Shown here in pieces: positions 1-6,641 of a stretch of 19,602 bases of DNA. Source of the DNA: Bacillota bacterium (GTDB taxonomy: Bacteria; Bacillota; Clostridia; Christensenellales; Aristaeellaceae). The stretch is taken from contig JAEWAH010000336.1 in NCBI GenBank assembly GCA_023391725.1, positions 1 through 19,602 of the forward strand, in the 5' to 3' direction. The notes under the pieces are model-generated. The model saw only the letters and a program-made list of their open reading frames with translations. It did no database searches and had not been told where the DNA came from. Numbering within the stretch: the stretch's first letter is position 1; every line of letters begins with the position of its first letter. Position numbers and translations under genes: made by a program.

Positions 1-60
1 TTGTTGTCTTTCATTGCCATGAGGAGGAACGAGGGTACGGGGAGGAGAGGAAAGAAGACT

Positions 61-98
61 TCGGGAGGACCTCCTTTTGAGAAAGAAGGTCCTCCCGA
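61..98. repeat. Strong hairpin (12-bp perfect stem)
   Basis: TCGGGAGGACCT at 61-72 is the exact reverse complement of 87-98. Four further pairs (74-77 with 82-85) cap the stem, leaving the loop TGAG. No T-run follows on either strand, so it is not a standard intrinsic terminator. It may be the end of an unseen upstream transcript or a dispersed palindrome. Confidence 0.6.
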
Positions 99-129
99 AC
101 CCTCTCCAGGAAAACTTTATAAGGGGAAA

Positions 130-350
130 TATCTAGTAGATGGTCTCCGAAGGTCCAGGGCTCCGAAGCCGAAGCGCCGCCCAAAGGGCGAACGAAGTGA
201 GTCTGAAGCAGTGGAGCGCAGCGAAACTGCGGAACACCGGCCTAGCGTAGCGACGGACGGTGCGAATGGGCCCGTGGCGGATGAAGCGAGGCGAAGGAGG
301 CTGGCGAAACGAGCGATGGCATCGGCAGCGAACCAGCGCGACGATTGAGC
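130..350. repeat. Non-coding array of short hairpins with AGCGnAGCGA-like loops
   Basis: This gene-free stretch repeats a short motif of the type AGCGnAGCGA, with changing flanks that can pair. Examples are GCAGT (208-212) with ACTGC (226-230) around a loop containing AGCGCAGCGA, CACCG (235-239) with CGGTG (258-262) around AGCGTAGCGA, and GCTGG (300-304) with CCAGC (333-337). The frame open from the window start to 348 translates to a basic, low-complexity peptide without recognisable domains, which I regard as spurious. It is probably a structured intergenic repeat; its function is unknown. Confidence 0.4.
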
Positions 351-357
351 CAGAGGG

Positions 358-393
358 AGGATCGCCCTGGCCGCTCCCGCAGGAGCGAAATCT
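358..393 (+). repeat. 36-nt direct repeat, copy 1
   Basis: It matches the copy at 522-557 in 32 of 36 positions; the last 18 bases, CCCGCAGGAGCGAAATCT, are identical. Copy 1 contains a perfect small hairpin, CGCTCC-CGCA-GGAGCG. The copies lie 164 bp apart with no gene between them. Confidence 0.6.
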
Positions 394-521
394 CCCAGAA
401 TAATCATTGTTGTTGTGAAGATGCAGGGGAATAAACATTAGAAAGCGAATAGACAATATTTGCAGAGGTTTTCCCTCTCAACGAAGTTTTAGCAAATGCG
501 CATCCGAAGATCCCGAGCGTT

Positions 522-557
522 AGGATCGCACTGGTCACGCCCGCAGGAGCGAAATCT
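522..557 (+). repeat. 36-nt direct repeat, copy 2, next to the deoC ribosome site
   Basis: This is the second copy of the repeat at 358-393. It ends ten bases before the deoC Shine-Dalgarno sequence (567-571), so it would lie in the deoC leader if transcription starts upstream. No clear sigma-A promoter was found for deoC in 400-520. Confidence 0.6.
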
Positions 558-580
558 TTCTGATATGGAGGTTCCTTGAT

Positions 581-1312
581 ATGCCCATCACCTCAAAGGA
601 TATCGCCCAGATGCTGGACCACAGCACCCTCCAGCCCTTCCTCACGGAAGAGGACATCATAAAGGGCTGCAAGACCGCCCTGAAATACAACACGGCCACC
701 GTCTGCGCCCGCCCCGGGGATATGTCCCTGGTGGTGACGCTGCTCAAGGGAAGCCCCGTGAAGCCCTGCACCGTCATTGGCTTCCCCCACGGCGCGCATA
801 AGACGGAAACAAAAGTATTCGAAGCAAAGCAGGCCCTTCAAGACGGCTGCGTGGAGCTGGACATGGTCCTGCACATCGGCAAGCTCCTGTCCGGGGATGA
901 CGATTACGTGCGCAACGACATCGCGCAAGTTGCCGAAGCAGCCCACGCCGCAGGAGCCATCCTGAAGGTGATCCTTGAAACCTGCTATTTGAACGATGAG
1001 CAGAAAAAACGCGCCTGCAAACTGGCCGTTCAGGCCGGGGCCGATTTTGTGAAGACCAGCACCGGTTACGGCTCAAAGGGCTGCACCATCGATGATTTGA
1101 AGCTCATGCGCGCCGCTGTGCCAAGCACGGTGCGGGTAAAGGGCTCCGGCGGCATTCGGGATCTGGACACCGTGCTGGCTGCCCGGGCCGTTGGCGCGTC
1201 CCGCTGCGGCGTGAGCGCTACGGAAGCCATCATGGAAGAAGCCATCCGCCGGGAAGCGGAGGGCACGCTCCAGGAAGCGGAGAGCCTCAAAGAAATGTCC
1301 GGCGGGTATTAA
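581..1312 (+). CDS. deoC: Deoxyribose-phosphate aldolase
   Basis: The product is 243 residues, slightly longer than the common 220. DeoC is a cytosolic class I aldolase that cleaves 2-deoxyribose-5-phosphate to glyceraldehyde-3-phosphate and acetaldehyde in deoxynucleoside salvage. Visible signatures are TVCARP near residue 40, ELDMV with the proton-relay Asp94, the Schiff-base Lys158 in FVKTSTGYG, and the second lysine, Lys187, in VKGSGGIRD. The ATG at 581 follows GGAGG (567-571) at 9 nt. The gene stands alone, without deoD, deoB or pdp nearby, so it is not in a classical deo operon here. The hairpin at 1471-1490 could be its terminator, or that of a separate small RNA. Confidence 0.95.
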   Translation: MPITSKDIAQMLDHSTLQPFLTEEDIIKGCKTALKYNTATVCARPGDMSLVVTLLKGSPVKPCTVIGFPHGAHKTETKVFEAKQALQDGCVELDMVLHIGKLLSGDDDYVRNDIAQVAEAAHAAGAILKVILETCYLNDEQKKRACKLAVQAGADFVKTSTGYGSKGCTIDDLKLMRAAVPSTVRVKGSGGIRDLDTVLAARAVGASRCGVSATEAIMEEAIRREAEGTLQEAESLKEMSGGY

Positions 1313-1383
1313 GCCGCTTGGATATGGAACCGTAGGGCACAGAAAATTGGATATTTCTTCGTTTGTTCATATACATTCCATAC

Positions 1384-1414
1384 TCATTTCACATACCCCG
1401 TGTATGCTATACAC
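1384..1414 (+). promoter_or_regulatory. Possible promoter with a perfect dyad
   Basis: GTGTAT-GCT-ATACAC (1400-1414) is a perfect 6-bp inverted repeat that also contains -10-like TATGCT and TATACA. A poor -35 match (TTTCAC or TTCACA) lies just upstream. It precedes a run of stable hairpins ending in a terminator. The dyad could be an operator. The promoter call is weak because the -35 and its spacing are poor. Confidence 0.3.
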
Positions 1415-1417
1415 AAA

Positions 1418-1501
1418 ACGGTGGCCGGGAGACCGGCGAGCCGATGATATAGCAGCCGGGCCCGGCGCCGCCGCCTGCGAAAGCTGGCGGTGATTCTTTT
1501 T
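1418..1501 (+). ncRNA. Candidate small structured RNA
   Basis: Three compact elements follow one another: GCCGG-GAGA-CCGGC (1424-1437, GNRA loop), the self-complementary GCCGGGCCCGGC (1455-1466), and CCGCCTGC-GAAA-GCTGGCGG (1471-1490, one T-T mismatch), which runs into a T-rich tail. There is no reading frame of note, and the next gene lies on the other strand, so it is not a leader of a downstream gene. It fits no riboswitch or housekeeping RNA consensus I know (checked by eye against ZTP, glycine, THF, guanidine and small SRP). It could equally be just the deoC 3' UTR. Confidence 0.35.
1471..1501 (+). terminator. Intrinsic terminator (plus strand)
   Basis: An 8-bp stem with one mismatch and a GAAA loop (1471-1490) is followed by TGATTCTTTTT. 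It would end the deoC transcript or the candidate small RNA. Confidence 0.6.
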
Positions 1502-1505
1502 GCAT

Positions 1506-1541
1506 AAGAAAAGCCCGGAAGCAAAGCTTTACATTCCGGGC
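1506..1541 (-). terminator. Intrinsic terminator of the sigma/anti-sigma operon
   Basis: GCCCGGAA (1513-1520) pairs perfectly with TTCCGGGC (1534-1541). On the minus strand the stem is followed by TTTTCTT (1512-1506). It lies 20 bp past the stop of the DUF4179-like gene and faces the plus-strand terminator at 1471-1501. Confidence 0.75.
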
Positions 1542-1560
1542 CTTTCGCTGTCTGATATGC

Positions 1561-2730
1561 CTATTTCATGGGCACCGTCCATTGTCCATACGTTTCATCA
1601 AGATCTAGACTCCTTCCCCGGAGGATGAGAGTCCCGGGTATTTTATCCCGCATCAAAGAACCGATCTGCACAAAATGGGTATCATCCAGCGCCTCGACAA
1701 AGGTTCGCAAGGTCAAGCCAGACGATATATAACCTTCCTTCTCATTTAAGAAATAGAAGTAAAAATGATAGCCAGTCTTTTTTCGGTAATCCGGATCGGC
1801 AGTAAAATACAGGCGGTAATGCAGCGTAATGGGCGTAAGCTCAAATTCCACCCGGTCGGCTTGCACATTTCCTTTTTCAACCACACATCCAGTAAGGTCA
1901 ACTGTCTTCTTTTCAAGCGTCGGCGTTACATCCAGCTTCAAGGGAACAGTCTTGCTCACATTATCTTTTTCATATAGCCCCGCAATATCAACCTCATGCG
2001 CCGAAAAATTCAATTCCACATCCAGCGTCTTCTCCTCGGTGAAAATGGAGCTGCCAAGCACGAAAGATATGCTGCCATCGGGGAGCACAGTGAAGGATGT
2101 GATGTCATTGTACGTTTCACCATATTTCACCCACAGGCTCACGCTGATCAACCGCTTGCCTTCCTCTTCGGCGGCCTTACGGAGCGTACGCTGATCATCG
2201 GATACAGGCGGTTTATCTGTATATATCCGTTGCGCCTCTTTGAACTCTCCATCCGCCGGGTCGCTCCTTATGGAACGCATCATAAACAGATGGCTGCCAA
2301 TCACATCGCATACCTTCTTGCTGTAGGCGATATTCATGGGCAGGAAATATGCCTCCTCGCCGTTTTTCATGTGCACATTGGCACTGATGTACAAGAATCT
2401 ATCATCAGCTACGGCTTCCTCTAGTGTCACCAAAAAATCTCCCACCTCAAACGTCTGCCGGATATCGTTCTTAAGCATGGCTTCCTGCAACTTGGCGGCA
2501 GGCTCTCTTTTGAACCACTCGGTCAAAAAGTCAAGGGTTTTCCACTCCGTGCTGGCGGCATACACCACACCGGCCATCAAAAGAAGCAGTATTGCCGCAA
2601 TCAAAACCAGCCGGATGCTGAATTTTTTCATTCTCGGTTCCTCCTTCACAGTGGATAGTGTGAAGGCAATCCGGCCTTTGAAGGATTCCGGAGCTTTGCC
2701 AAAGGCGTTCTTGCAGTCCTGCCCGTTCAT
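1561..2730 (-). CDS. DUF4179-like membrane anti-sigma protein
   Basis: The product is 389 residues. A cytoplasmic N-terminus of about 33 residues holds a cysteine-containing CKNAFGKAPESF segment. One transmembrane helix follows (about residues 36-58, RLVLIAAILLLLMAGVVYAA), then a large outer domain rich in beta-type sequence. This is the layout of the DUF4179/DUF5643-type proteins paired with ECF sigma factors, so it probably holds the sigma factor inactive at the membrane until an envelope signal arrives. The ATG at 2730 overlaps the sigma stop as ATGA, with AGGAGG 10 nt upstream, which indicates translational coupling. An in-frame ATG at 2757 has no better ribosome site. The family assignment rests on architecture and context, not on a search. 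Confidence 0.7.
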   Translation of the reverse strand: MNGQDCKNAFGKAPESFKGRIAFTLSTVKEEPRMKKFSIRLVLIAAILLLLMAGVVYAASTEWKTLDFLTEWFKREPAAKLQEAMLKNDIRQTFEVGDFLVTLEEAVADDRFLYISANVHMKNGEEAYFLPMNIAYSKKVCDVIGSHLFMMRSIRSDPADGEFKEAQRIYTDKPPVSDDQRTLRKAAEEEGKRLISVSLWVKYGETYNDITSFTVLPDGSISFVLGSSIFTEEKTLDVELNFSAHEVDIAGLYEKDNVSKTVPLKLDVTPTLEKKTVDLTGCVVEKGNVQADRVEFELTPITLHYRLYFTADPDYRKKTGYHFYFYFLNEKEGYISSGLTLRTFVEALDDTHFVQIGSLMRDKIPGTLILRGRSLDLDETYGQWTVPMK

Positions 2731-3203
2731 ACCTTGCACACCTCCTGTTTCTCCCATGCTTCCTTCATTTTTCTGCGCGCCCGGTGCAGCCTGGATTTTA
2801 CTGTGCCTGTTGGCAGGCGCATCATCCGGGCGATATCGGTAAGTTCATAGCCTTCTATGTAGTGGAGCACTGCGGGGATGCGCAGGCTTTCCTCCAGCGA
2901 CAGGAAGAGTTCGTGCAGCGCAAAGTCAGCGTCCGGCGGGGCTTCCCGCTCGGGCAGCGCCTCCAAAGGGATCTCCCGCCTGCGCTTGCGCAAAAGGGCA
3001 TAGCATTCCCGGATCAGGATGCGGATCACCCAGGCTTTCAGAAGGCTATCATCCCGAAGTTTGTCCCTTTGCTGCCATGCCTTGCGGATAGCCTCCTGAA
3101 CGGCGTCCTCCTGGTCGCAGGGCCTTCTAAGGATGCTGTAGGAGACACGGTAGAGCGTTTCCTGCATGGTCACGATGCGCCCGGCGAATTCCTCCGTCGT
3201 CAT
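2727..3203 (-). CDS. ECF-type RNA polymerase sigma factor (SigV/SigW-like)
   Basis: The product is 158 residues, typical for group 4 sigma factors. Region 2 covers about residues 15-75 and includes DQEDAVQEAI, the motif that meets core polymerase and the -10 element. Region 4 covers about 105-150 and contains the helix-turn-helix LTDIARMMRLPTGTVKSRL, which reads the -35. The start at 3203 follows GGGAGG at 7 nt; an upstream in-frame ATG at 3275 lies inside the likely promoter. The gene is first in a two-gene operon with the membrane anti-sigma protein, so it should direct an envelope-stress regulon. An ECF-like promoter upstream suggests autoregulation. Confidence 0.9.
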   Translation of the reverse strand: MTTEEFAGRIVTMQETLYRVSYSILRRPCDQEDAVQEAIRKAWQQRDKLRDDSLLKAWVIRILIRECYALLRKRRREIPLEALPEREAPPDADFALHELFLSLEESLRIPAVLHYIEGYELTDIARMMRLPTGTVKSRLHRARRKMKEAWEKQEVCKV

Positions 3204-3246
3204 GTATGTCCTCCCGATAGGTGCTTGTGTGCGACCGGTCAACATA

Positions 3247-3274
3247 AAGATGTCTGAAGGGGGGATGAGGTTCA
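3247..3274 (-). promoter_or_regulatory. Possible ECF-type promoter of the sigma operon
   Basis: On the minus strand, TGAACC (3274-3269) and CATCTT (3252-3247) are separated by exactly 16 nt. This resembles the ECF pattern TGAAAC-N16-CGTC. It lies about 45 nt upstream of the sigma start codon and would make the operon autoregulated. The -10 half (CATC for CGTC) is an imperfect match. Confidence 0.4.
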
Positions 3275-3403
3275 CGAAGTTTTCGTTTTCAAGAAAATCT
3301 TTCCTAGATATTCCATCTGGGACTTTCTATTCCCTTTTAAGGGCAAAAGCACATGATAGGGGGTTTATCTACTCCTTCTGTCACCGCTTTGCTAAACCAC
3401 CCC

Positions 3404-3477
3404 GGCGCTGCGCGCCACCCCTCCAAGGGAGGGGAATAAAAAGCCTTCCCCTTGAGGGGAAGGTGGCGCGCAGCGCC
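3404..3477. repeat. Palindromic element forming a three-way junction (copy A)
   Basis: The 16-bp arm at 3404-3419 (GGCGCTGCGCGCCACC) is the exact reverse complement of 3462-3477. Inside lie two further perfect hairpins: CCCCTCC-AAG-GGAGGGG (3418-3434) and CCTTCCCC-TTGA-GGGGAAGG (3444-3463). It shares AACCACCCCGGC, TGCGCGCCACCCCTCC and GGAGGGGAAT with the elements at 12089 and 18194, so it belongs to one dispersed family. No coding capacity is seen. Confidence 0.75.
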
Positions 3478-3478
3478 A

Positions 3479-3561
3479 GAAGAGGTGTAGGCGTTATGAA
3501 TTTCTGGACACCTCTTCAGTCGCCTTTGGCGACAGCTTCCCCTTGAGGGGAAGCCTTTATT
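3479..3561. repeat. Hairpin cluster ending in a terminator-like stem
   Basis: Three hairpins follow one another: GAAGAGGTGT/ACACCTCTTC (3479-3488 with 3508-3517), GTCGCC-TTT-GGCGAC (3519-3533), and GCTTCCCC-TTGA-GGGGAAGC (3535-3554). The last is followed by CTTTATTT. The 18-bp CTTCCCCTTGAGGGGAAG repeats the stem at 3445-3462 exactly. The stretch is non-coding and may shield the downstream operon from read-through. Confidence 0.6.
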
Positions 3562-3582
3562 TGCTCCCCCAGCATGGGGTTT

Positions 3583-3605
3583 GCAAAGGGGCTCTGTCCC
3601 TTTGC
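3583..3605. repeat. Hairpin upstream of the yybS-rplI-dnaB promoter
   Basis: GCAAAGGG (3583-3590) pairs with CCCTTTGC (3598-3605) around a 7-nt loop. It closes the gene-free island of about 430 bp between the sigma start and the promoter at 3634. No T-run follows. Confidence 0.5.
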
Positions 3606-3633
3606 TTGGGGTCCAGGGGGCAAAGCCTCCTTG

Positions 3634-3662
3634 TTGACGGCCTGCCCTTTTTGCCTTACAAT
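3634..3662 (+). promoter_or_regulatory. Sigma-A promoter of the yybS-rplI-dnaB-yhaM operon
   Basis: TTGACG and TACAAT are separated by 17 nt, a near-consensus housekeeping promoter. Transcription should start near 3669, giving a leader of about 48 nt before the ATG at 3717. Confidence 0.8.
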
Positions 3663-3716
3663 ATAAAGAATCCTGGGCGCATAGCGCCTGTTAAACCCTT
3701 CCAAAAGGAGCTGTCC

Positions 3717-4787
3717 ATGGCGAAATATCCCCTGGTTCGCGCCCTGAAACCCGCCCTGGTCTGGCCCGCAGCCTGCGCGCTTCTCCTGTGGGCCGCTTCC
3801 TTTGCCCCCGCGCTGTTTATTATGCTGGTTTTTGTTTCCCCGGTGCTGCTGGCGCTGTGCGGTTCAAAAGCCGGCCTTGTGCCTATGGCCGCCTGCGCTC
3901 TGATGATCACCGCTGCGTCGTGGGTCATATTCCATGTACCTACCGCGCCCATCCTGTGCGTGATATACGTGTGGCCATTCCTCGTGCTGAATGCGTATTG
4001 TTTTGCCAGAGAAATACCCTTTTTCAAGGCTGCCGCCGCCCAGGCCGGGTTGATCGCGCTGTGCGAAACGGGGGTGCTGATGGTCCTGCGCTCCTTGGCG
4101 GGGGGCGATCTATTTTCCGGCGGTGCGGAGTTCCTGGTGGGGCAGGTCTCCAATTCACCCTTTGGAGATCAGGTGCTGCTGCAATTGTACCAGTACGGGC
4201 TGCTGTCCGTCCCGCAGGAGATGCTCACCGGCGCCAAGGCGCTGATGGAGGCGGTATTTGCCACCATCACTGCAGACCCGCTAGGGCCTACCATGCGCAC
4301 GGAACTGCTCAACGGCCTTCGGACGCTGCTTCAAAATTATCTGTACGGGTTCATTCCTACCGTCCTGGTCACCAATGCCATCCTGGCGGGGCTTTTATCT
4401 TTGGCACTGCCCATCCAGGCCGGACGCAAGCAAAAGCTGCCCGATCTACATATGCCCGTGCTGTCCAACTGGCATCTTGACAGGAACACGGGTATCAAAG
4501 TGCTGATACTGGCGTTGGGGAACGCGCTGCCCTATCTTTTCCCGAACCCGGGGATCCTGCTGGCGGGAAACATGATGGGCGCGGCCTTTGCCACGGTGTT
4601 CCAAGTGCAGGGCGTGGCGCTAATGAACTTTTTCCAGGAGCGCAGCGGCAGCCGTCCGTTCTTCCGCTGGCTGTGGCCTTGCGTCCTGTTCTTTTTCATC
4701 CCCACGCTGCTTCTGCTGATGGGCGTTGCGGATCAATTTTTAAACATACGTGGCTTGAGAAATCCAAAAGACAGGGAGGACATTTGA
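3717..4787 (+). CDS. DUF2232/YybS-like membrane protein
   Basis: The product is 356 residues, mostly hydrophobic, with about eight membrane segments: two close together after the N-terminus (about 14-55), a group to residue 125, and a C-terminal group from about 205. It sits directly upstream of rplI with a 1-nt gap, the place of yybS in many Firmicutes, and its size fits that family. The role of the family is not established. AAAAGGAG (3703-3710) sets the start at 3717; the frame stays open upstream to 3543, but that part runs through the hairpin island and promoter. Unusually, no gdpP gene lies between it and rplI. Confidence 0.75.
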   Translation: MAKYPLVRALKPALVWPAACALLLWAASFAPALFIMLVFVSPVLLALCGSKAGLVPMAACALMITAASWVIFHVPTAPILCVIYVWPFLVLNAYCFAREIPFFKAAAAQAGLIALCETGVLMVLRSLAGGDLFSGGAEFLVGQVSNSPFGDQVLLQLYQYGLLSVPQEMLTGAKALMEAVFATITADPLGPTMRTELLNGLRTLLQNYLYGFIPTVLVTNAILAGLLSLALPIQAGRKQKLPDLHMPVLSNWHLDRNTGIKVLILALGNALPYLFPNPGILLAGNMMGAAFATVFQVQGVALMNFFQERSGSRPFFRWLWPCVLFFFIPTLLLLMGVADQFLNIRGLRNPKDREDI

Positions 4788-4788
4788 T

Positions 4789-5241
4789 ATGAAGGTCATT
4801 TTGCTTGAAGACGTAAAGGGTACCGGCGCAAAGGATGAGATCATCAACGTATCCGACGGGTTCGCCCGCAATTACCTTTTCCCCCGCAAGTGGGCCATGG
4901 AGGCCACCCCGGGGGCGATCAAGGACGCGCAGCGCAAGCGCGAGTTTGAGGAGAAGAAGGAAGCCGCGTTGAAGGCGGAGGCCCAGGCCAAGGCGCAATT
5001 GCTGCACGGCAAGATCATCCAGATCACCGCCAAGTGCGGCGAAAAGGGCCGGCTGTACGGCAGCATCACCGCCCAGGAAATTGCCGAGGCGCTAGGGAAG
5101 CAGCACGGCGTTACCGTGGACAAACGCAGGATCGAACTGAAGGATCCCATCCGCCAGGTCGGAGATGTGGACGTGACTGTCTGGGTCTATCCCGGCATTA
5201 CCACCACCATGAAGGTACACGTGGCCGCCGTAGAAAAATAA
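4789..5241 (+). CDS. rplI: 50S ribosomal protein bL9
   Basis: The product is 150 residues, the usual length. Its N-terminal rRNA-binding domain shows the family signature around residues 13-32 (GAKDEIINVSDGFARNYLFP). A lysine- and alanine-rich connecting helix follows (about 42-75), then the C-terminal domain. bL9 binds 23S rRNA near the L1 stalk base and helps keep the frame. The ribosome site GGGAGGA precedes the ATG, and the upstream stop ends 1 nt before it, so translation is probably coupled. It is the second gene of the operon. Confidence 0.97.
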   Translation: MKVILLEDVKGTGAKDEIINVSDGFARNYLFPRKWAMEATPGAIKDAQRKREFEEKKEAALKAEAQAKAQLLHGKIIQITAKCGEKGRLYGSITAQEIAEALGKQHGVTVDKRRIELKDPIRQVGDVDVTVWVYPGITTTMKVHVAAVEK

Positions 5242-5262
5242 CCTAAACGGGAGGTCACTTTC

Positions 5263-6612
5263 ATGGAAACTGGTTTGGCCCGGGCCGTGCCCCCCCATAG
5301 CCTAGAAGCCGAGCGATCGGTGCTGGGCGCCATGATGCAGGATGCATCCGCGGTGATGCTGGCGGTGGAACTTCTGACGGCGGACGATTTTTACGCGCCC
5401 ACCCACCGGGAGCTTTATTCCGCTATGCGCACGCTGCATTCATCGGGGAGCCCCGTGGACCTGGTGACCGTGGACAGCGAGCTTTCTCGCCGCGGCACGC
5501 TGGAAGGGATCGGCGGCACGGCCTATCTGGTGGAAGTTTCCCAGTACGTGCCCACCACGGCCAATGTCAGGGCCTATATCACCATCGTATCCGAGAAATC
5601 CACCCTGCGCAGGCTGATCGGGGCCGCTCAAACGATCAGTTCCGAAAGCTATGCCCAGCAGGATCCCGTGCCGGAAATTTTAAGCCATGCGGAAAAATCC
5701 ATTTTTGATATCGTCATGCGAAGGGCCAGCGGCGAAGCGCTGGTACATATCGACGAGATTCTGACCGGCACTTATGAAAAGATCGAGGAATTGGCCCGTA
5801 ACAAGGGGCAGATAAGCGGCGTGCCCACCGGGTTTTACGAACTGGATAACCTGCTCACCGGCATGCACGGGGGCGAACTGATATTGATCGGCGCTCGCCC
5901 CTCCATGGGTAAAACGGCCTTGGCCGTCAACATCGCCCAGCACGCCTGCTTTTTGAAGGGCAGGACCACCGCCCTATTCAGCCTGGAAATGCCAAGGGAG
6001 CAGATCGCCATGCGTATGCTCTGCTCCGAGGCCAAGATCAATATGCAAAGGGTGCGTCTGGGCACGGTCAAGGATGAGGACTGGCTGCAATTGGCCAAGG
6101 TACTTGGCCCCATGGCCGCATCGCCCATGTATATCGACGATACCGCAGGGCTCACCCCGGCGCAGCTTCGCAGCCGCTGCCGAAGGCTCATGATGGACAA
6201 GGGCCTCGATTTGATTATTGTGGACTATTTGCAACTCATGGGCAGCGACAAGAAAACAGAAAACAGGCAGCTGGAGGTCAGCGAAATCTCCAGGCAATTA
6301 AAATCTATCGCCCAGGAACTGAAGGTGCCCCTCATCGCCTGCGCGCAGCTTTCCCGCGCGCTGGCCAGCCGCCAGGACAAGCGCCCCGTGCTCAGCGATC
6401 TTCGCGACTCCGGCTCCATCGAGCAGGACGCGGACGTGGTGATGTTCATCCACCGGGAAGGGTATTACAACACCACCGGGACGGAAGAGGACAACATGGG
6501 CGAGATCATCCTGGCCAAGCAGCGTAACGGCCCCCTGGGCACGGTGCGGGTGGGCTGGCAGAACGAATACGCCACTTACACCAATCCCACGGCGCATGTG
6601 GCGCCTTATTAA
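5263..6612 (+). CDS. dnaB: Replicative DNA helicase DnaB
   Basis: The product is 449 residues, typical of the hexameric helicase that unwinds the replication fork and binds primase. The N-terminal collar domain spans about residues 8-110 and the RecA-like domain about 185-445. Visible motifs are Walker A GARPSMGKTA (210-219), Walker B LIIVDYLQLM with Asp321, AQLSRALASR (361-370) with the gamma-phosphate-sensing Gln, and DLRDSGSIEQDADVV near 379-393. No intein is present. GGGAGG lies 7 nt upstream, and the gap after rplI is 21 bp with no terminator. Confidence 0.97.
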   Translation: METGLARAVPPHSLEAERSVLGAMMQDASAVMLAVELLTADDFYAPTHRELYSAMRTLHSSGSPVDLVTVDSELSRRGTLEGIGGTAYLVEVSQYVPTTANVRAYITIVSEKSTLRRLIGAAQTISSESYAQQDPVPEILSHAEKSIFDIVMRRASGEALVHIDEILTGTYEKIEELARNKGQISGVPTGFYELDNLLTGMHGGELILIGARPSMGKTALAVNIAQHACFLKGRTTALFSLEMPREQIAMRMLCSEAKINMQRVRLGTVKDEDWLQLAKVLGPMAASPMYIDDTAGLTPAQLRSRCRRLMMDKGLDLIIVDYLQLMGSDKKTENRQLEVSEISRQLKSIAQELKVPLIACAQLSRALASRQDKRPVLSDLRDSGSIEQDADVVMFIHREGYYNTTGTEEDNMGEIILAKQRNGPLGTVRVGWQNEYATYTNPTAHVAPY

Positions 6613-6641
6613 GCGAAGAGTGCAAAGGAGGCTCCGGTTTT

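Noticed and set aside
1..348. 115-codon open frame from the window start
   Set aside because: The TTG start is at the window edge, the peptide is basic and low in complexity without a domain, and the DNA is better explained by hairpins and repeats.
1418..1501. Riboswitch (ZTP, glycine, THF or guanidine type)
   Set aside because: None of the conserved core sequences is present, and the downstream gene is on the opposite strand.
3404..3605. CRISPR array or phage attachment site
   Set aside because: The repeats are palindromes of varied length without regular spacers, and no cas or integrase gene is near.
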